From: Planctomycetaceae bacterium
Lineage (GTDB): Bacteria > Planctomycetota > Phycisphaerae > SM23-33
DNA length: 64,000 nt
Direction of reading: 5' to 3'
NCBI GenBank assembly: GCA_021371965.1
Contig: JAJFVE010000155.1
Coordinates: 1-64,000, forward strand
Positions 30,053 to 38,610 of this stretch are shown here, one piece after another; the stretch's first letter is position 1, and every line of letters begins with the position of its first letter. A program made the translations under genes and the position numbers. The notes under the pieces are model-generated. The model saw only the letters and a program-made list of their open reading frames with translations, was not told the origin of the DNA and did no database searches.

Positions 30053-30408
30053 GCCTGCGCGCCAGCGACGTCTTCAAAACCACCAAGGCCAGGGGTAAGC
30101 CCGAGCGAGATATCCAGCGGGCGATCATTGGATATCTCCGCTCCATCGGTGCGCTCGTGGCCGTCACCGATGCCGGAGCTGCATATCGCGCCGGCTCGTG
30201 GGGTGCCGACACGGTGCCGGCAGGCTGGCCGGACATCACGGGCCTGCTGCCTGACGGGCGGTTCATCGGCGTCGAGTGCAAAGCCCCTGGCGGCCGCCAG
30301 TCGCCGGCCCAGAAGTTCATGGCCCAGGAGATCGCCCATCGCTGCGGACTCTACGTCCCGGCGTACAGCATCGACGACGTGCGGGAGGCGATTGAACGCC
30401 ATGACTGA
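30049..30408 (+). CDS. VRR-NUC domain nuclease
   Basis: 119 residues from the ATG overlapping the previous stop. GWPDITGLLPDGRFIGVECK supplies the catalytic Asp and E-x-K of the VRR-NUC (PD-(D/E)XK) fold; QSPAQKFMAQEIAHRCGLYV follows as usual. Phage VRR-NUC enzymes cleave branched DNA. It overlaps the primase-helicase gene by eight bases. Confidence 0.9.
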   Translation: MSLRASDVFKTTKARGKPERDIQRAIIGYLRSIGALVAVTDAGAAYRAGSWGADTVPAGWPDITGLLPDGRFIGVECKAPGGRQSPAQKFMAQEIAHRCGLYVPAYSIDDVREAIERHD

Positions 30409-32617
30409 TCCCGTGCAGGACATTCTGGAGCGTCTCGATGCCGTCAAGAAAACTGGCCCCGACCAGTGGCAGGCCCGATGCCCGGCCCACGGGGACCAGA
30501 ACCCCAGCCTCAGCATCGGCCGTGGCGACGACGGACGGGCGCTGCTGCACTGCCAGGCAGGCTGTTCAACAATGGCCGTGTGCAAGGCGTTGGATCTGCC
30601 AATGCAAGCCCTCTTCCCGCCCGACCAGGCCAGGCCCCAGTCCCGCATCGTCGCGACCTATGACTATCGCGACGCCCAGGGCAATCTGCTCTTCCAGAGC
30701 GTGCGGTTTGAGCCCAAAGACTTCCGCCAGCGCCGCAGCGACGGCAACGGCGGTTGGCTGTGGGATCTGGGCGACACGCCCCGCGTGCTGTACCGCCTGC
30801 CTGAGCTTGCAGCGGCCGATCCTGCACAGTGGGTGTTCATCGTCGAGGGCGAGAAGGACGCCGACAATCTGGCTGCCGCGGGCCTGGTGGCCACGTGCAA
30901 CCCGATGGGTGCCGGCAAGTGGAGCAAACTCTCGGGCGACAGCCCTCTGCACGGGCGCCGGGTGGCGATCCTGCCCGACAAAGACGCCCCCGGCCGCAAG
31001 CATGCCCAGGACGTCGCCCAGCGACTCAATGGCAAGGCAGCTCAGGTCAAGATCATCGAACTAGCCGGCGACGTCAAAGACGCCTCTGACTGGCTGGCGG
31101 CGGGCGGCACGGCTGCGGAACTCCTGGCACTGGTCGAGGCGGCGACCCCTTACGAACAGCCCGTCGAGCCTGAAATTGCCGCCGCCGCTGCGCCCGATGA
31201 GCCCGTGGTCAAATTGGGCCAGCCTGATCCGGCCACAGGCCGGCTTGTCCTGTCGCCCCGCCGCACGCTGCCCACCGCCGACGCGTTCATCAACGCCTTC
31301 CACAGCCACCCTGAGGGCCGCACCATTCATGGCCACGGCGGGGTGTTCATGGTCTGGCGGGATAATCGCTTCGTCGAGGCCGAAGACCAGGCAGTGCGCA
31401 AGCAACTCCAGTCTTGGCTGCATGAAGCGCTGCGATATGTGTTCGACAAGAAAACCAATGAGTTGGAGCTGGTGGACTTCGAGTCCAATCCCACCACGAT
31501 CAATGCTGCCCTGGAATCGCTGCGCGTTCGGGCGCACCTGCCCGCCTCTATCGTCCCGCCGGCATGGCTGGATGGGAAGCCTGAGCGGCCGCCGGCGACG
31601 GAGATTCTGCCCTGCCGGTCATACAACTTGCATATCTCTTCAGAGACGGTGCTGCCGCCGACGCCGGCACTGTTCACCACCAACGCCCTGGACTTCGATT
31701 TTGACCGCCATGCCCCCTGGCCGGAAGCATGGCTGGACTTCTTGGAACAGCTCTGGGGCGACGATCAGCAGTCCATCGCCTTGCTCCAGGAGTGGTTTGG
31801 GTACTGCCTGACCGCCGATACCAGCCAGCAGAAGATGCTGCTGCTGGTAGGCCCCAAACGCTCCGGCAAGGGCACCATCGGCCGCATCTTGAGCCGCCTG
31901 GTCGGTCCAGCCAACGTCGCCGGCCCGACCACCAGCGGCCTGGCCGGGCCGTTTGGCCTGCAGCCCCTGGTTGGCAAGAGCCTGGCCATCGTCTCGGACG
32001 CTCGCTTCACCGGCAATGACGTTGGAACGGTGATCGAGCGGCTGCTGTGCATCAGCGGGGAAGACAATCTCACCATCGAGCGAAAGTTCCTGCCGGCGCT
32101 GACCATGAAGCTGCCGACGCGGTTTGTGTTCCTGACCAACGAGTTGCCGCGGATCAATGACGCCAGCGGCGCTCTGGCCAATCGGTTTCTGCTGCTGACG
32201 CTTCGCCAGAGCTTCTACGGCCACGAAGATACGCACCTGACGAGCAAGCTCATGTCGGAGCTTCCTGGGATTCTCCTGTGGGCGCTGCAGGGATGGGTGC
32301 GACTGCATGATCGGGGGTATTTCGAACTGCCCACCAGTTCCAGCGACACTCTGCAGGACGTGGAGGAACTGTCCAGTCCGGTCGGGGCGTTCGTTCGCGA
32401 CTGCTGCATCATTGGCGCGGGGCATCGCTCGCGTGTGGAGGATCTTTATGGTGCCTGGAAGGGCTGGTGTCAGAAAGACGGCCGCAATACGACCACGACG
32501 CGCCAGACGTTTGGACGCGATCTGCTGGCAGCGGTGCCGGGGCTGACGACGCGACGGAATCAGGCCACCGGCCGTTTCTACGAGGGGATCTCGCTCAGTG
32601 GGGTGTCGAATGAGTAA
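30401..32617 (+). CDS. Bifunctional primase-helicase
   Basis: 738 residues. N-terminal zinc finger (CPAHGDQNPSLSIG, HCQAGC, about residues 27-58), a TOPRIM region (VFIVEGEKDADNLAAAGL and VAILPDKDAPGRKHA, about 145-215), then a D5-type SF3 helicase: Walker A LLLVGPKRSGKGTIG near 480, LAIVSDARF, and FVFLTNELPRINDASGALAN, where SF3 proteins have their sensor. ATG at 30401 is where the zinc-finger domain begins. It is the replicative enzyme of the element. The stop is followed at once by an iteron array. Confidence 0.92.
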   Translation: MTDPVQDILERLDAVKKTGPDQWQARCPAHGDQNPSLSIGRGDDGRALLHCQAGCSTMAVCKALDLPMQALFPPDQARPQSRIVATYDYRDAQGNLLFQSVRFEPKDFRQRRSDGNGGWLWDLGDTPRVLYRLPELAAADPAQWVFIVEGEKDADNLAAAGLVATCNPMGAGKWSKLSGDSPLHGRRVAILPDKDAPGRKHAQDVAQRLNGKAAQVKIIELAGDVKDASDWLAAGGTAAELLALVEAATPYEQPVEPEIAAAAAPDEPVVKLGQPDPATGRLVLSPRRTLPTADAFINAFHSHPEGRTIHGHGGVFMVWRDNRFVEAEDQAVRKQLQSWLHEALRYVFDKKTNELELVDFESNPTTINAALESLRVRAHLPASIVPPAWLDGKPERPPATEILPCRSYNLHISSETVLPPTPALFTTNALDFDFDRHAPWPEAWLDFLEQLWGDDQQSIALLQEWFGYCLTADTSQQKMLLLVGPKRSGKGTIGRILSRLVGPANVAGPTTSGLAGPFGLQPLVGKSLAIVSDARFTGNDVGTVIERLLCISGEDNLTIERKFLPALTMKLPTRFVFLTNELPRINDASGALANRFLLLTLRQSFYGHEDTHLTSKLMSELPGILLWALQGWVRLHDRGYFELPTSSSDTLQDVEELSSPVGAFVRDCCIIGAGHRSRVEDLYGAWKGWCQKDGRNTTTTRQTFGRDLLAAVPGLTTRRNQATGRFYEGISLSGVSNE

Positions 32618-32830
32618 AAAGTACCGCACAGTACCAGCCAGGTACCGCGATGTACCGCAGTCACCGCTGGTGATATGCAGTTGCTCCAGCAAAGACTTAC
32701 GCATCAAGTACCGCACAGTACCGCGAAATTCTCTATATACCGCGTGTGTGCGCGCGCACGCGCATGCGCGCACGCGCGCGCAAGACGAGCTAGGAGACAA
32801 TAGGAGATACCGCGGTACTGCCTGGCACCA
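32618..32830. other. Candidate phage replication origin: GTACC iterons and alternating purine-pyrimidine tract
   Basis: GTACC or GTACCGC starts at 32621, 32631, 32642, 32652, 32708 and 32718, spaced 10-11 bases within each cluster, that is on one face of the helix. Near-copies lie at 32737 and 32807, the last as the palindrome TACCGCGGTA. Between them, 32742-32781 is an almost unbroken alternating purine-pyrimidine run (GCGCGC, ACGCGC, CATGCGCGCACGCGCGCG), a sequence prone to Z-DNA or melting. It follows the primase-helicase directly. An 84-codon open frame over it (32610-32864) reads as repeats and I do not take it as a gene. Confidence 0.6.
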
Positions 32831-32856
32831 TTCGGCACTGGTCAAGGGGGCAGGTC

Positions 32857-33186
32857 ATGTATGAGTTCTTGACGGCCCGCAAACCCAAGGCTTTGCTGCC
32901 GGCCCCGGCGCCTCCAGCCGTGCCCGCCTTTCCGATGCCCGCGCCCGTGACGCTGCTGCGGTACTGTCGCTGCACGGACTGTCAGAAGTTCTTCAACTCC
33001 GCCGGCCAGTACTACTGCGCCGACTACATCGGCGGCACAAAAGTGGTCTGGGGCACCGGCGAGAGGTTCTGTGATCCGCCACCCGATTCCTGGCACTACT
33101 GCGCGGGCTATGACGGCCCGCTGATCAGCAAGGAGGTCATGGCGTGGCCCAAGGGCCAAGAGAGGAGCAGCGATGGATGGACGTGA
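32857..33186 (+). CDS. Small Cys-rich hypothetical protein
   Basis: 109 residues. After a Pro/Ala-rich N-terminus it has RYCRCTDCQKFFNSAGQYYC, then FCDPPP and HYCAGY: five or six cysteines that could make a zinc ribbon. It lies just after the putative origin. The next small gene overlaps its end. Function unknown. Confidence 0.65.
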   Translation: MYEFLTARKPKALLPAPAPPAVPAFPMPAPVTLLRYCRCTDCQKFFNSAGQYYCADYIGGTKVVWGTGERFCDPPPDSWHYCAGYDGPLISKEVMAWPKGQERSSDGWT

Positions 33187-33340
33187 ACTGGCCAAACTGG
33201 TCAAGGCGATGAGAGACAAGCAGAAGGAGTTCTTTCGAGGGCACGAGCCTCAGGTGCTCCAGGAAGCCAAGGCTCTGGAGCGACAGATTGACCAGGCTAT
33301 CGAGAAGGCCCTGAGCGGTCAGGCGGGGCTGTTCGAGTGA
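33173..33340 (+). CDS. Small helical hypothetical protein
   Basis: 55 residues, MDGRELAKLVKAMRDKQKEF, mostly charged helix, ending AGLFE. GAGGAG lies just before the ATG, and it overlaps the previous gene by 14 bases. Last gene of the early operon on this side. Confidence 0.7.
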   Translation: MDGRELAKLVKAMRDKQKEFFRGHEPQVLQEAKALERQIDQAIEKALSGQAGLFE

Positions 33341-33410
33341 GCGTAGAGCCGCCGAGTGCGTGCCGACGCGTCGTGCGGGTCCCTGGCGAGCCGCCGACGA
33401 CCGCCGTGCT

Positions 33411-33446
33411 CGGGGGGAACCACCCCGGTAGGGACTAATCTTTCTT
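33411..33446 (+). terminator. Probable terminator between early operon and island A
   Basis: CGGGG/CCCCG short stem at 33411-33427 followed by a T-rich stretch (CTAATCTTTCTTTG). It lies between convergent genes. The stem is short, so this is only plausible. Confidence 0.4.
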
Positions 33447-33462
33447 TGTAAGAAATAATGGA

Positions 33463-35274
33463 CTACCTCGACAGCAAGGAGCCAAGAATACGCTCGGCTT
33501 CAAACCAATCCCGCAGGTCATCACACAAGGGCCCGCCTCGCTTTTCCCACAAGTCATATGCTAACCGATGAGTCATAGAAATCTTCATACCAGTAACGGT
33601 GTCTGCTATGCTCTCTCCAAAAATGCGGCGTTGGCAGTAGTCCGTGAATTCTTGCCATATTTTGGTGCACAAAGGATTTACGATTCGTCGACTATTGTTG
33701 AGACGTTCTTGCAGCCACTCCTCAATGTGACGTGGGAAGATCGGGGCTATTCCGTCCCACCCTTCGATTCGATTTGCGGTTGCGCGATAATGTGCGTACT
33801 CAACCAGTTGTTCCTCGACCGGTACGCCTAATGTGATTTCAGCTGCTACCACGGTTTCCAATTCACGAATGGACATCGGTACGAGCAGAATTTGCTTTCG
33901 ATACTTTTCCCAAGCAGGTCCTTGCCCGCTTGCCGCACCTTCGATAATGGACCGAACATCCGGAATCATATGGAACGGAAAAGGCACGGGCGTCACAACA
34001 ACGCAAACAAACTGTTCTTGACCGAAGAAACGATCCAGCCCCGGCTCGCGAGCACCGATTTCTGCAACGAATTTGGCCAGTTGTCCACACGCCTTGGAAA
34101 GAGCCGCTTTCGCCTCGGATATCAGAAGTTCTGTCGATGCATAGCGTTGCACATCTAGAGAGGGTTGCCTCGCCTTGCATTCAACAAAGATTGGCACTGC
34201 GCCGGGGCGGAGAAGTAACCAGTCAGGACTGTCTTTGCGAGATTTTCGGGGACCGTACTTGAACTCGGGCAGCAGACAACCATCGGGTATCGCCAGTTGC
34301 TCCAGCTGTCGTCCGACGTACCGTTGAAACAGTGTACCCAGAGTGGCCGTCATTTCGTTATCGTAGGGGTTGCCTCTCCGACCAGACAATCGTGCCTTCT
34401 CGGCATAATCTTCAACCAAGTCGAAGTAGAATCCATCAATAGCTCGCGTCAATGCATAGGTCGGGAATGGGGCACAGTAAGTTCCATCACCAAAAGCAAC
34501 CACGGGAAAGTCACGAAGGATATTGAACTCGCTCATCCAGTACTTGTCGCGGCTTTCGGGATCCCGGTACTTGGAGGATGCCGCATCGTACATCTGACGC
34601 AATTGTTGGGGCGTCCTTGCCACAGCGCTCAAAGTGCGGCGCAGCGTCTCATTGACTTCGTGCTGGTGTGGCCCTTCACGCACGAACAAATCTGGGTCAA
34701 ACAGCCACTTCTGGGCATTTGTAGATGTGGTTATGACATGGAAGCCCCACATCGCCATGCCAAGGACCCAAAGGTCTTCGGCAGACACTCCTATCAGGCG
34801 CCTCAGCTCCTCTGAAGGATTTGCGACTGCCAGCCCGCCTTCCTGGACCAGATCATGGAACATCATCCAAGTTCGTGCTATGCGTGCATCGAGCGGGTCG
34901 TCCGTCGCGTAACGTATGTATGCCTGCCTGATAAGCCAGCTGACCATCGTTTCATCGAGATTGGGTTCGTTCACAGATCGCCACGGCAGCGAGTTAAGGG
35001 CATGAAGAAACCAACCACCCTCATCGTTTGGATACCCCGTTAAATGAAGCGGGCGACCACCATCTATTTGGGCCCACAGCCCGAAGGCCTTGGCAAGAAG
35101 AGGCAGGTTGATCCCATTTACCAGAGCATGATGTTCCGTCTTGCCGCGTAGGAGCAGACAACTGGCCGTGGTGACATATCGCATGGCTGCGCGGACATCC
35201 AACGATTGTGTTGCGGCTTTCAGTTCATTGATCGGTATCTCATCTGGAAGACCCGACGCTATAATAGTTGCCAT
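33463..35274 (-). CDS. Large PD-(D/E)XK-motif protein, defence candidate (island A)
   Basis: 603 residues from ATG 35274; a TTG start further upstream is possible. Most of it is helical and unrecognised. Around residues 351-369, DWLLLRPGAVPIFVECKARQ gives a D-x(13)-E-x-K pattern of the restriction-endonuclease fold. A long C-terminal part follows with no known motif. Base composition is visibly A/T-richer than the phage genes on both sides, and it lies against them. Large stand-alone genes of this kind in prophages are often anti-phage systems (inference). A small upstream gene may belong with it. Confidence 0.75.
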   Translation of the reverse strand: MATIIASGLPDEIPINELKAATQSLDVRAAMRYVTTASCLLLRGKTEHHALVNGINLPLLAKAFGLWAQIDGGRPLHLTGYPNDEGGWFLHALNSLPWRSVNEPNLDETMVSWLIRQAYIRYATDDPLDARIARTWMMFHDLVQEGGLAVANPSEELRRLIGVSAEDLWVLGMAMWGFHVITTSTNAQKWLFDPDLFVREGPHQHEVNETLRRTLSAVARTPQQLRQMYDAASSKYRDPESRDKYWMSEFNILRDFPVVAFGDGTYCAPFPTYALTRAIDGFYFDLVEDYAEKARLSGRRGNPYDNEMTATLGTLFQRYVGRQLEQLAIPDGCLLPEFKYGPRKSRKDSPDWLLLRPGAVPIFVECKARQPSLDVQRYASTELLISEAKAALSKACGQLAKFVAEIGAREPGLDRFFGQEQFVCVVVTPVPFPFHMIPDVRSIIEGAASGQGPAWEKYRKQILLVPMSIRELETVVAAEITLGVPVEEQLVEYAHYRATANRIEGWDGIAPIFPRHIEEWLQERLNNSRRIVNPLCTKIWQEFTDYCQRRIFGESIADTVTGMKISMTHRLAYDLWEKRGGPLCDDLRDWFEAERILGSLLSR

Positions 35275-35336
35275 TGCATCATTCCTTCCTGCGCTGGCTT
35301 CGCCATCAACTCCAGTCGAGCCCACATCTGGCAGCG

Positions 35337-35543
35337 TTACTTGCCCCTGCCCTTCTTCGTGGCTTCCTGCCAAGCAGGACAGCTGCCGCGCTTGGAGGGA
35401 GGATTAGGCGCAGAGAGGCTGCTGTCGCTGCCGGGGCGTATGGTCGTCAGCAAGTTGGCGTCATTCCTGCCCTGAGCCTTCGCATGGCGCCTGATGAGCC
35501 GTGCGCTGTCCCCAAGCGGCAGTCGTTTCGACTTGTTTGTCAT
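35337..35543 (-). CDS. Possible small basic protein upstream of island A gene
   Basis: 68 residues, MTNKSKRLPLGDSARLIRRH, basic with a disordered C-terminal half. It starts with ATG and ends 62 bases before the large nuclease-like gene on the same strand. The ribosome site is weak. It could be a regulator or antitoxin of that gene, or a chance open frame. Confidence 0.4.
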   Translation of the reverse strand: MTNKSKRLPLGDSARLIRRHAKAQGRNDANLLTTIRPGSDSSLSAPNPPSKRGSCPAWQEATKKGRGK

Positions 35544-35650
35544 GATAACTGCCGCAAAAAATCTTCACAATCTTTTCACCAGCAGTCGTAACTAAATTCC
35601 AACTCTACGCTTAGAAGTGGCATAAATCTTACTGCAAATCCGCTATTCTC

Positions 35651-35679
35651 TTGCCATAAGTCATGTAATAGCATATACT
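35651..35679 (+). promoter_or_regulatory. Sigma-70 promoter for the CobS-like operon
   Basis: TTGCCA at 35651-35656, 17 bases, TATACT at 35674-35679. Close to consensus, in an A/T-rich gap between divergent genes. Would start the middle operon about 230 bases before the first gene. Confidence 0.6.
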
Positions 35680-35818
35680 TATGATAATAAGAAACCCATG
35701 CAAGATGGGCCTGCAAGCTCCTTGAAAACCTAATCGCGGCGGAATGGTGACTGACTCCGAAGGGGTAGCCTTCCTGGCAGAACGTATCCGCAAAGCAGAA
35801 ACTGAAAATCCCTCTTCT

Positions 35819-35916
35819 GGGGCCTGGCGTTCAGGCCCCGACCCTCCCCCCAAACAAGCGGCCAACGCAGTGTTATCAGCACCACGTTGGCCTGACCACA
35901 GGAAAGTGAGCTTTCC
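35819..35916 (+). promoter_or_regulatory. Structured leader with two hairpins before the CobS-like gene
   Basis: GGGGCCTG/CAGGCCCC (35819-35839, 5-base loop) is a strong stem that could pause or end transcription. GGAAAGTGAGCTTTCC (35901-35916) pairs the presumed ribosome-binding GGAAAG with the bases just before the ATG, which would hide it. Together they suggest an attenuated or translation-controlled operon. Confidence 0.5.
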
Positions 35917-35917
35917 C

Positions 35918-36880
35918 ATGATCGCATCAGAATCTACCACGCACATTGAGCAGTACCAAGACATATTCAAACGCCTGGCAGGTGCCATCAATGAGCACCT
36001 GGAGCTTAAGCAGGACCTGGACGAATCGAAGGTCCGCGGCATCGTCGATGAGGCTGTGGCGGCGGCGCGGCTGCCGCGGCCGGTGGAAGTGCACCTGTCC
36101 GACGGCACGGTCAACACCCTGTCGGATCGCACCCATCGCCAGTTCGAGCAGGTCATGTCCCTGATCGGTGAAGGCCACAGCAACGTCATGCTTGTCGGCC
36201 CGGCCGGCACGGGCAAGACCACGCTGGTTAAGCATGCTGCCAAGGCCCTTGGCCGCAGCTTTGGGTTCATCAGTCTCTCGGCCGGCGTCACGGAAACGCA
36301 TATCTTTGGCCGGATGCTGCCCCAGGCGGATGGCACCTGGGCGTATGTCGAATCCCCCTTCATTCGCATTTACCGCAACGGCGGTGTCTTCCTCTTCGAC
36401 GAAGTTGACGCTGCAGACGGCAATGTGATGGTCTCGATCAATGCCGCCCTGGCTAACGGGGTTCTGTGCAACCCGGTTACGGGTGAAGTGATCGAGCGGC
36501 ATGCTGACTGCGTCATCGCGGCGGCTGCCAACACGTATGGCCGCGGCGGTGACATGGTCTACGTCGGCCGCAACGCTCTGGACGGCGCCACCCTGGATCG
36601 GTTCGTCCTGTCCAAGATTAATGTCGGCTATGACACCGATCTGGAAGCGGACATGGCCCGCTCGGCTCTGGATGCCGATCAGGCGTCCGAGCTGCTCGAC
36701 TGGGTGAATCGGCTGCGTGACCGTATTGCAGACAACCGCCTGCGCCGCATTGCCTCCACCCGTCTGGTCGAACAGGCGGTCAAGGCTTTGGTCGCAGGCA
36801 AAACGCTGGAGGATGTGAAGAGCCGGTTCTTCCAGGACTGGTCAGCAGATGAAAAGTCCAAAGTCGGCGAGGAGGCGTAA
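35918..36880 (+). CDS. CobS/MoxR-like AAA+ ATPase
   Basis: 320 residues from ATG 35918. Walker A GPAGTGKTTLVKHAAKALG at about 94-101, Walker B GGVFLFDEVDAAD near 150-160, and sensor-like VIAAAANTYGRGGDMVYVGR with an Arg-finger region. Phages commonly carry such CobS-like ATPases. They act with a vWA-type partner, which fits the next gene. An upstream in-frame extension to 35744 overlaps the leader hairpins and is not conserved, so the shorter start is used. Confidence 0.85.
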   Translation: MIASESTTHIEQYQDIFKRLAGAINEHLELKQDLDESKVRGIVDEAVAAARLPRPVEVHLSDGTVNTLSDRTHRQFEQVMSLIGEGHSNVMLVGPAGTGKTTLVKHAAKALGRSFGFISLSAGVTETHIFGRMLPQADGTWAYVESPFIRIYRNGGVFLFDEVDAADGNVMVSINAALANGVLCNPVTGEVIERHADCVIAAAANTYGRGGDMVYVGRNALDGATLDRFVLSKINVGYDTDLEADMARSALDADQASELLDWVNRLRDRIADNRLRRIASTRLVEQAVKALVAGKTLEDVKSRFFQDWSADEKSKVGEEA

Positions 36881-36881
36881 C

Positions 36882-37955
36882 ATGAACCGCGAAATTCTAA
36901 ATAATCTGCGTCAACGTTACGCCCGTGGCGAAAAGGTCACTGCCCTGGCCAAAGAAGCCGGTATCCCCTGGCAGCGGCTCTGGGGCATCCTCAAGAGCGG
37001 CACTCAACAGCAGCAATCCCATCAAGAAACCCGTCAGCAGCGCCGCCCCCGGCGCCTCAAGAACCGCCTGCACCGTAGCGAAGGGCAGGTCACTTCACAA
37101 AATCCCGTCCACAGGGACAGCGACGGCATCGACCGCATCACGTTCGATTCAGTCGGCGAGGCCGTGATCGATGCTCTGGCCGATTACGCCCAGAACGATG
37201 GCAACCGCAGCTTCATCGCAGGCCGCATTGCCGAACATACCAGCGGCCACGATGCCTGGGCGAATTACTTCACCCGCGAAAAGCTGCTGGACACGATTGC
37301 CAATCCGCCGCGGCACCTCTTGGATGCGGTGGAAGACATGCGAAAGCAGTTGGTGGATGAGATCAGTCCCCCGGTCTGCACGCGTCGTAAGGTCCGCCGC
37401 AATCAGGAATGGGGCGACGAACTGGAAGCCGAGTCGGTTCTGGTTCGCAGCCTCACGCCCTGGGAGCGTATGACCCGGGAAACCCAGCCCCGCCGCTCTG
37501 TGACCATCGGCGTCAACCTGACGGTCAATGCCGGCCAGCGGTCAGAGCATCTTCTCTGGCGTGGCGCCGCGGCAGCGGCCTTGGCGGACATCCTCAGCCA
37601 GCGCGGCCTCAATGTGGAAATCGTCGCATTCTGGACGATCAGCCGCATGAGCAGTGAAAGCCGCATGGTGGTCAGCCGCTACGTGGTTAAGCGTGCGGAC
37701 ATGCCCATGGACCTGGGCAGCGTATCGGTGGCCCTGGCGGAGATCGCTTACAGCCGCCTGGTGGCCCTATACGGGCTGGCCCGGCATGTGCCGGGTGTGC
37801 TCGATGACGGCATGGGCTGCTGTGAGAAGCTTCCTCAGCAGGACCGCGGCGGCATCGATTATCTGGCCGAAGCGGATATCACCAGCCGCAGCGGCGCCGA
37901 AAGCTGGCTGCGGCAATGCGCTTCAACGCAGGAAAGCGGGGTGCTCCATGTGTAA
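36882..37955 (+). CDS. CobT/vWA-like partner with N-terminal HTH (DUF7192-like)
   Basis: 357 residues; GGAGG just before the ATG. Residues 1-40 form a helix-turn-helix (RQRYARGEKVTALAKEAGIP, WQRLWGIL) nearly the same as that at the start of the clamp-loader-like protein at 39326. After a Gln/Arg linker comes a domain with VTIGVNLTVNAGQRSEHLLW, ALADILSQRGLNVEIVAFW, in the style of vWA/CobT partner proteins. It starts one base after the ATPase stop, so the two form a pair. Confidence 0.65.
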   Translation: MNREILNNLRQRYARGEKVTALAKEAGIPWQRLWGILKSGTQQQQSHQETRQQRRPRRLKNRLHRSEGQVTSQNPVHRDSDGIDRITFDSVGEAVIDALADYAQNDGNRSFIAGRIAEHTSGHDAWANYFTREKLLDTIANPPRHLLDAVEDMRKQLVDEISPPVCTRRKVRRNQEWGDELEAESVLVRSLTPWERMTRETQPRRSVTIGVNLTVNAGQRSEHLLWRGAAAAALADILSQRGLNVEIVAFWTISRMSSESRMVVSRYVVKRADMPMDLGSVSVALAEIAYSRLVALYGLARHVPGVLDDGMGCCEKLPQQDRGGIDYLAEADITSRSGAESWLRQCASTQESGVLHV

Positions 37956-38397
37956 GCCCATCAAGCCCAGTAAATCCGGCCATCTGCTGGATGCTGAAAC
38001 GTGGGACGCCCTGCGAAAGGCGGGTGTCCCGGAAGACCAGCTCAGTGCAGAGCAGCCCTTTGGCCCGGTGATCTTCGCCTATACGCGGGCGCAGGCCATT
38101 GAAGATGGTGTCCTGGTGGACGTGTCGGCGTTGGCCCGGCGGGCGGGGTTCATCATCCACACGGCCATGACGTGCGGCGTGGTGGCTGAAGTCACAGAGG
38201 GCATGAGCGATGAGCGGATGAAGCAGGCGGCATTGCTGGCCGTCCTGCAGACCCTCCGTGAAACCATCCGCTGCACCCGCGAGGCCAAGACTGATCGGCT
38301 GGAGTTCGACGTGGCCCACTTCAAGCTGTGGGCTCACGTAGGACCCGGCGACGACGCGACGCCGGTCTTGACCATCATGTTAATTGGTGAAGATTGA
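37948..38397 (+). CDS. DUF6573-like phage protein
   Basis: 149 residues. FGPVIFAYTRAQAIEDGVLV DVS is the signature I know from DUF6573 proteins of phages and plasmids (shown split). The rest is DVAHFKLWAHVGPGDDATP near the C-terminus. It overlaps the previous stop by eight bases. Function unknown. Confidence 0.75.
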   Translation: MCKPIKPSKSGHLLDAETWDALRKAGVPEDQLSAEQPFGPVIFAYTRAQAIEDGVLVDVSALARRAGFIIHTAMTCGVVAEVTEGMSDERMKQAALLAVLQTLRETIRCTREAKTDRLEFDVAHFKLWAHVGPGDDATPVLTIMLIGED

Positions 38398-38431
38398 GTT
38401 ATTCCCCTCCCAAAACTGAAAGGATCAAACC

Positions 38432-38608
38432 ATGATCGTAATCGTTGTCCGCGGCGGCATCGTGCAGGGCGTCTATTCAGAAAACAAACACGAGGACGTT
38501 GTGGTCCTGGACTTCGACAACGCCGGCGACCCTGACTCGGAAGTGACGCCGGCACAGATGGAACGTGAACTCGAACAGGTAGCCCGCGACATGCATGCGG
38601 TGCTGTGA
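38432..38608 (+). CDS. Small acidic hypothetical protein
   Basis: 58 residues, MIVIVVRGGIVQGVYSENKH, then an acidic helix. AAAGGA is placed before the ATG. Similar small 'VVVRGG' proteins occur in phages and plasmids. Function unknown. Confidence 0.65.
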   Translation: MIVIVVRGGIVQGVYSENKHEDVVVLDFDNAGDPDSEVTPAQMERELEQVARDMHAVL

Positions 38609-38610
38609 CC

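Noticed and set aside
32610..32864. 84-codon open frame just after the primase-helicase
   Set aside because: Its protein is a translation of iterons and an alternating GC tract (repeated YRTVP and Ala-His/Arg runs); better explained as an origin.
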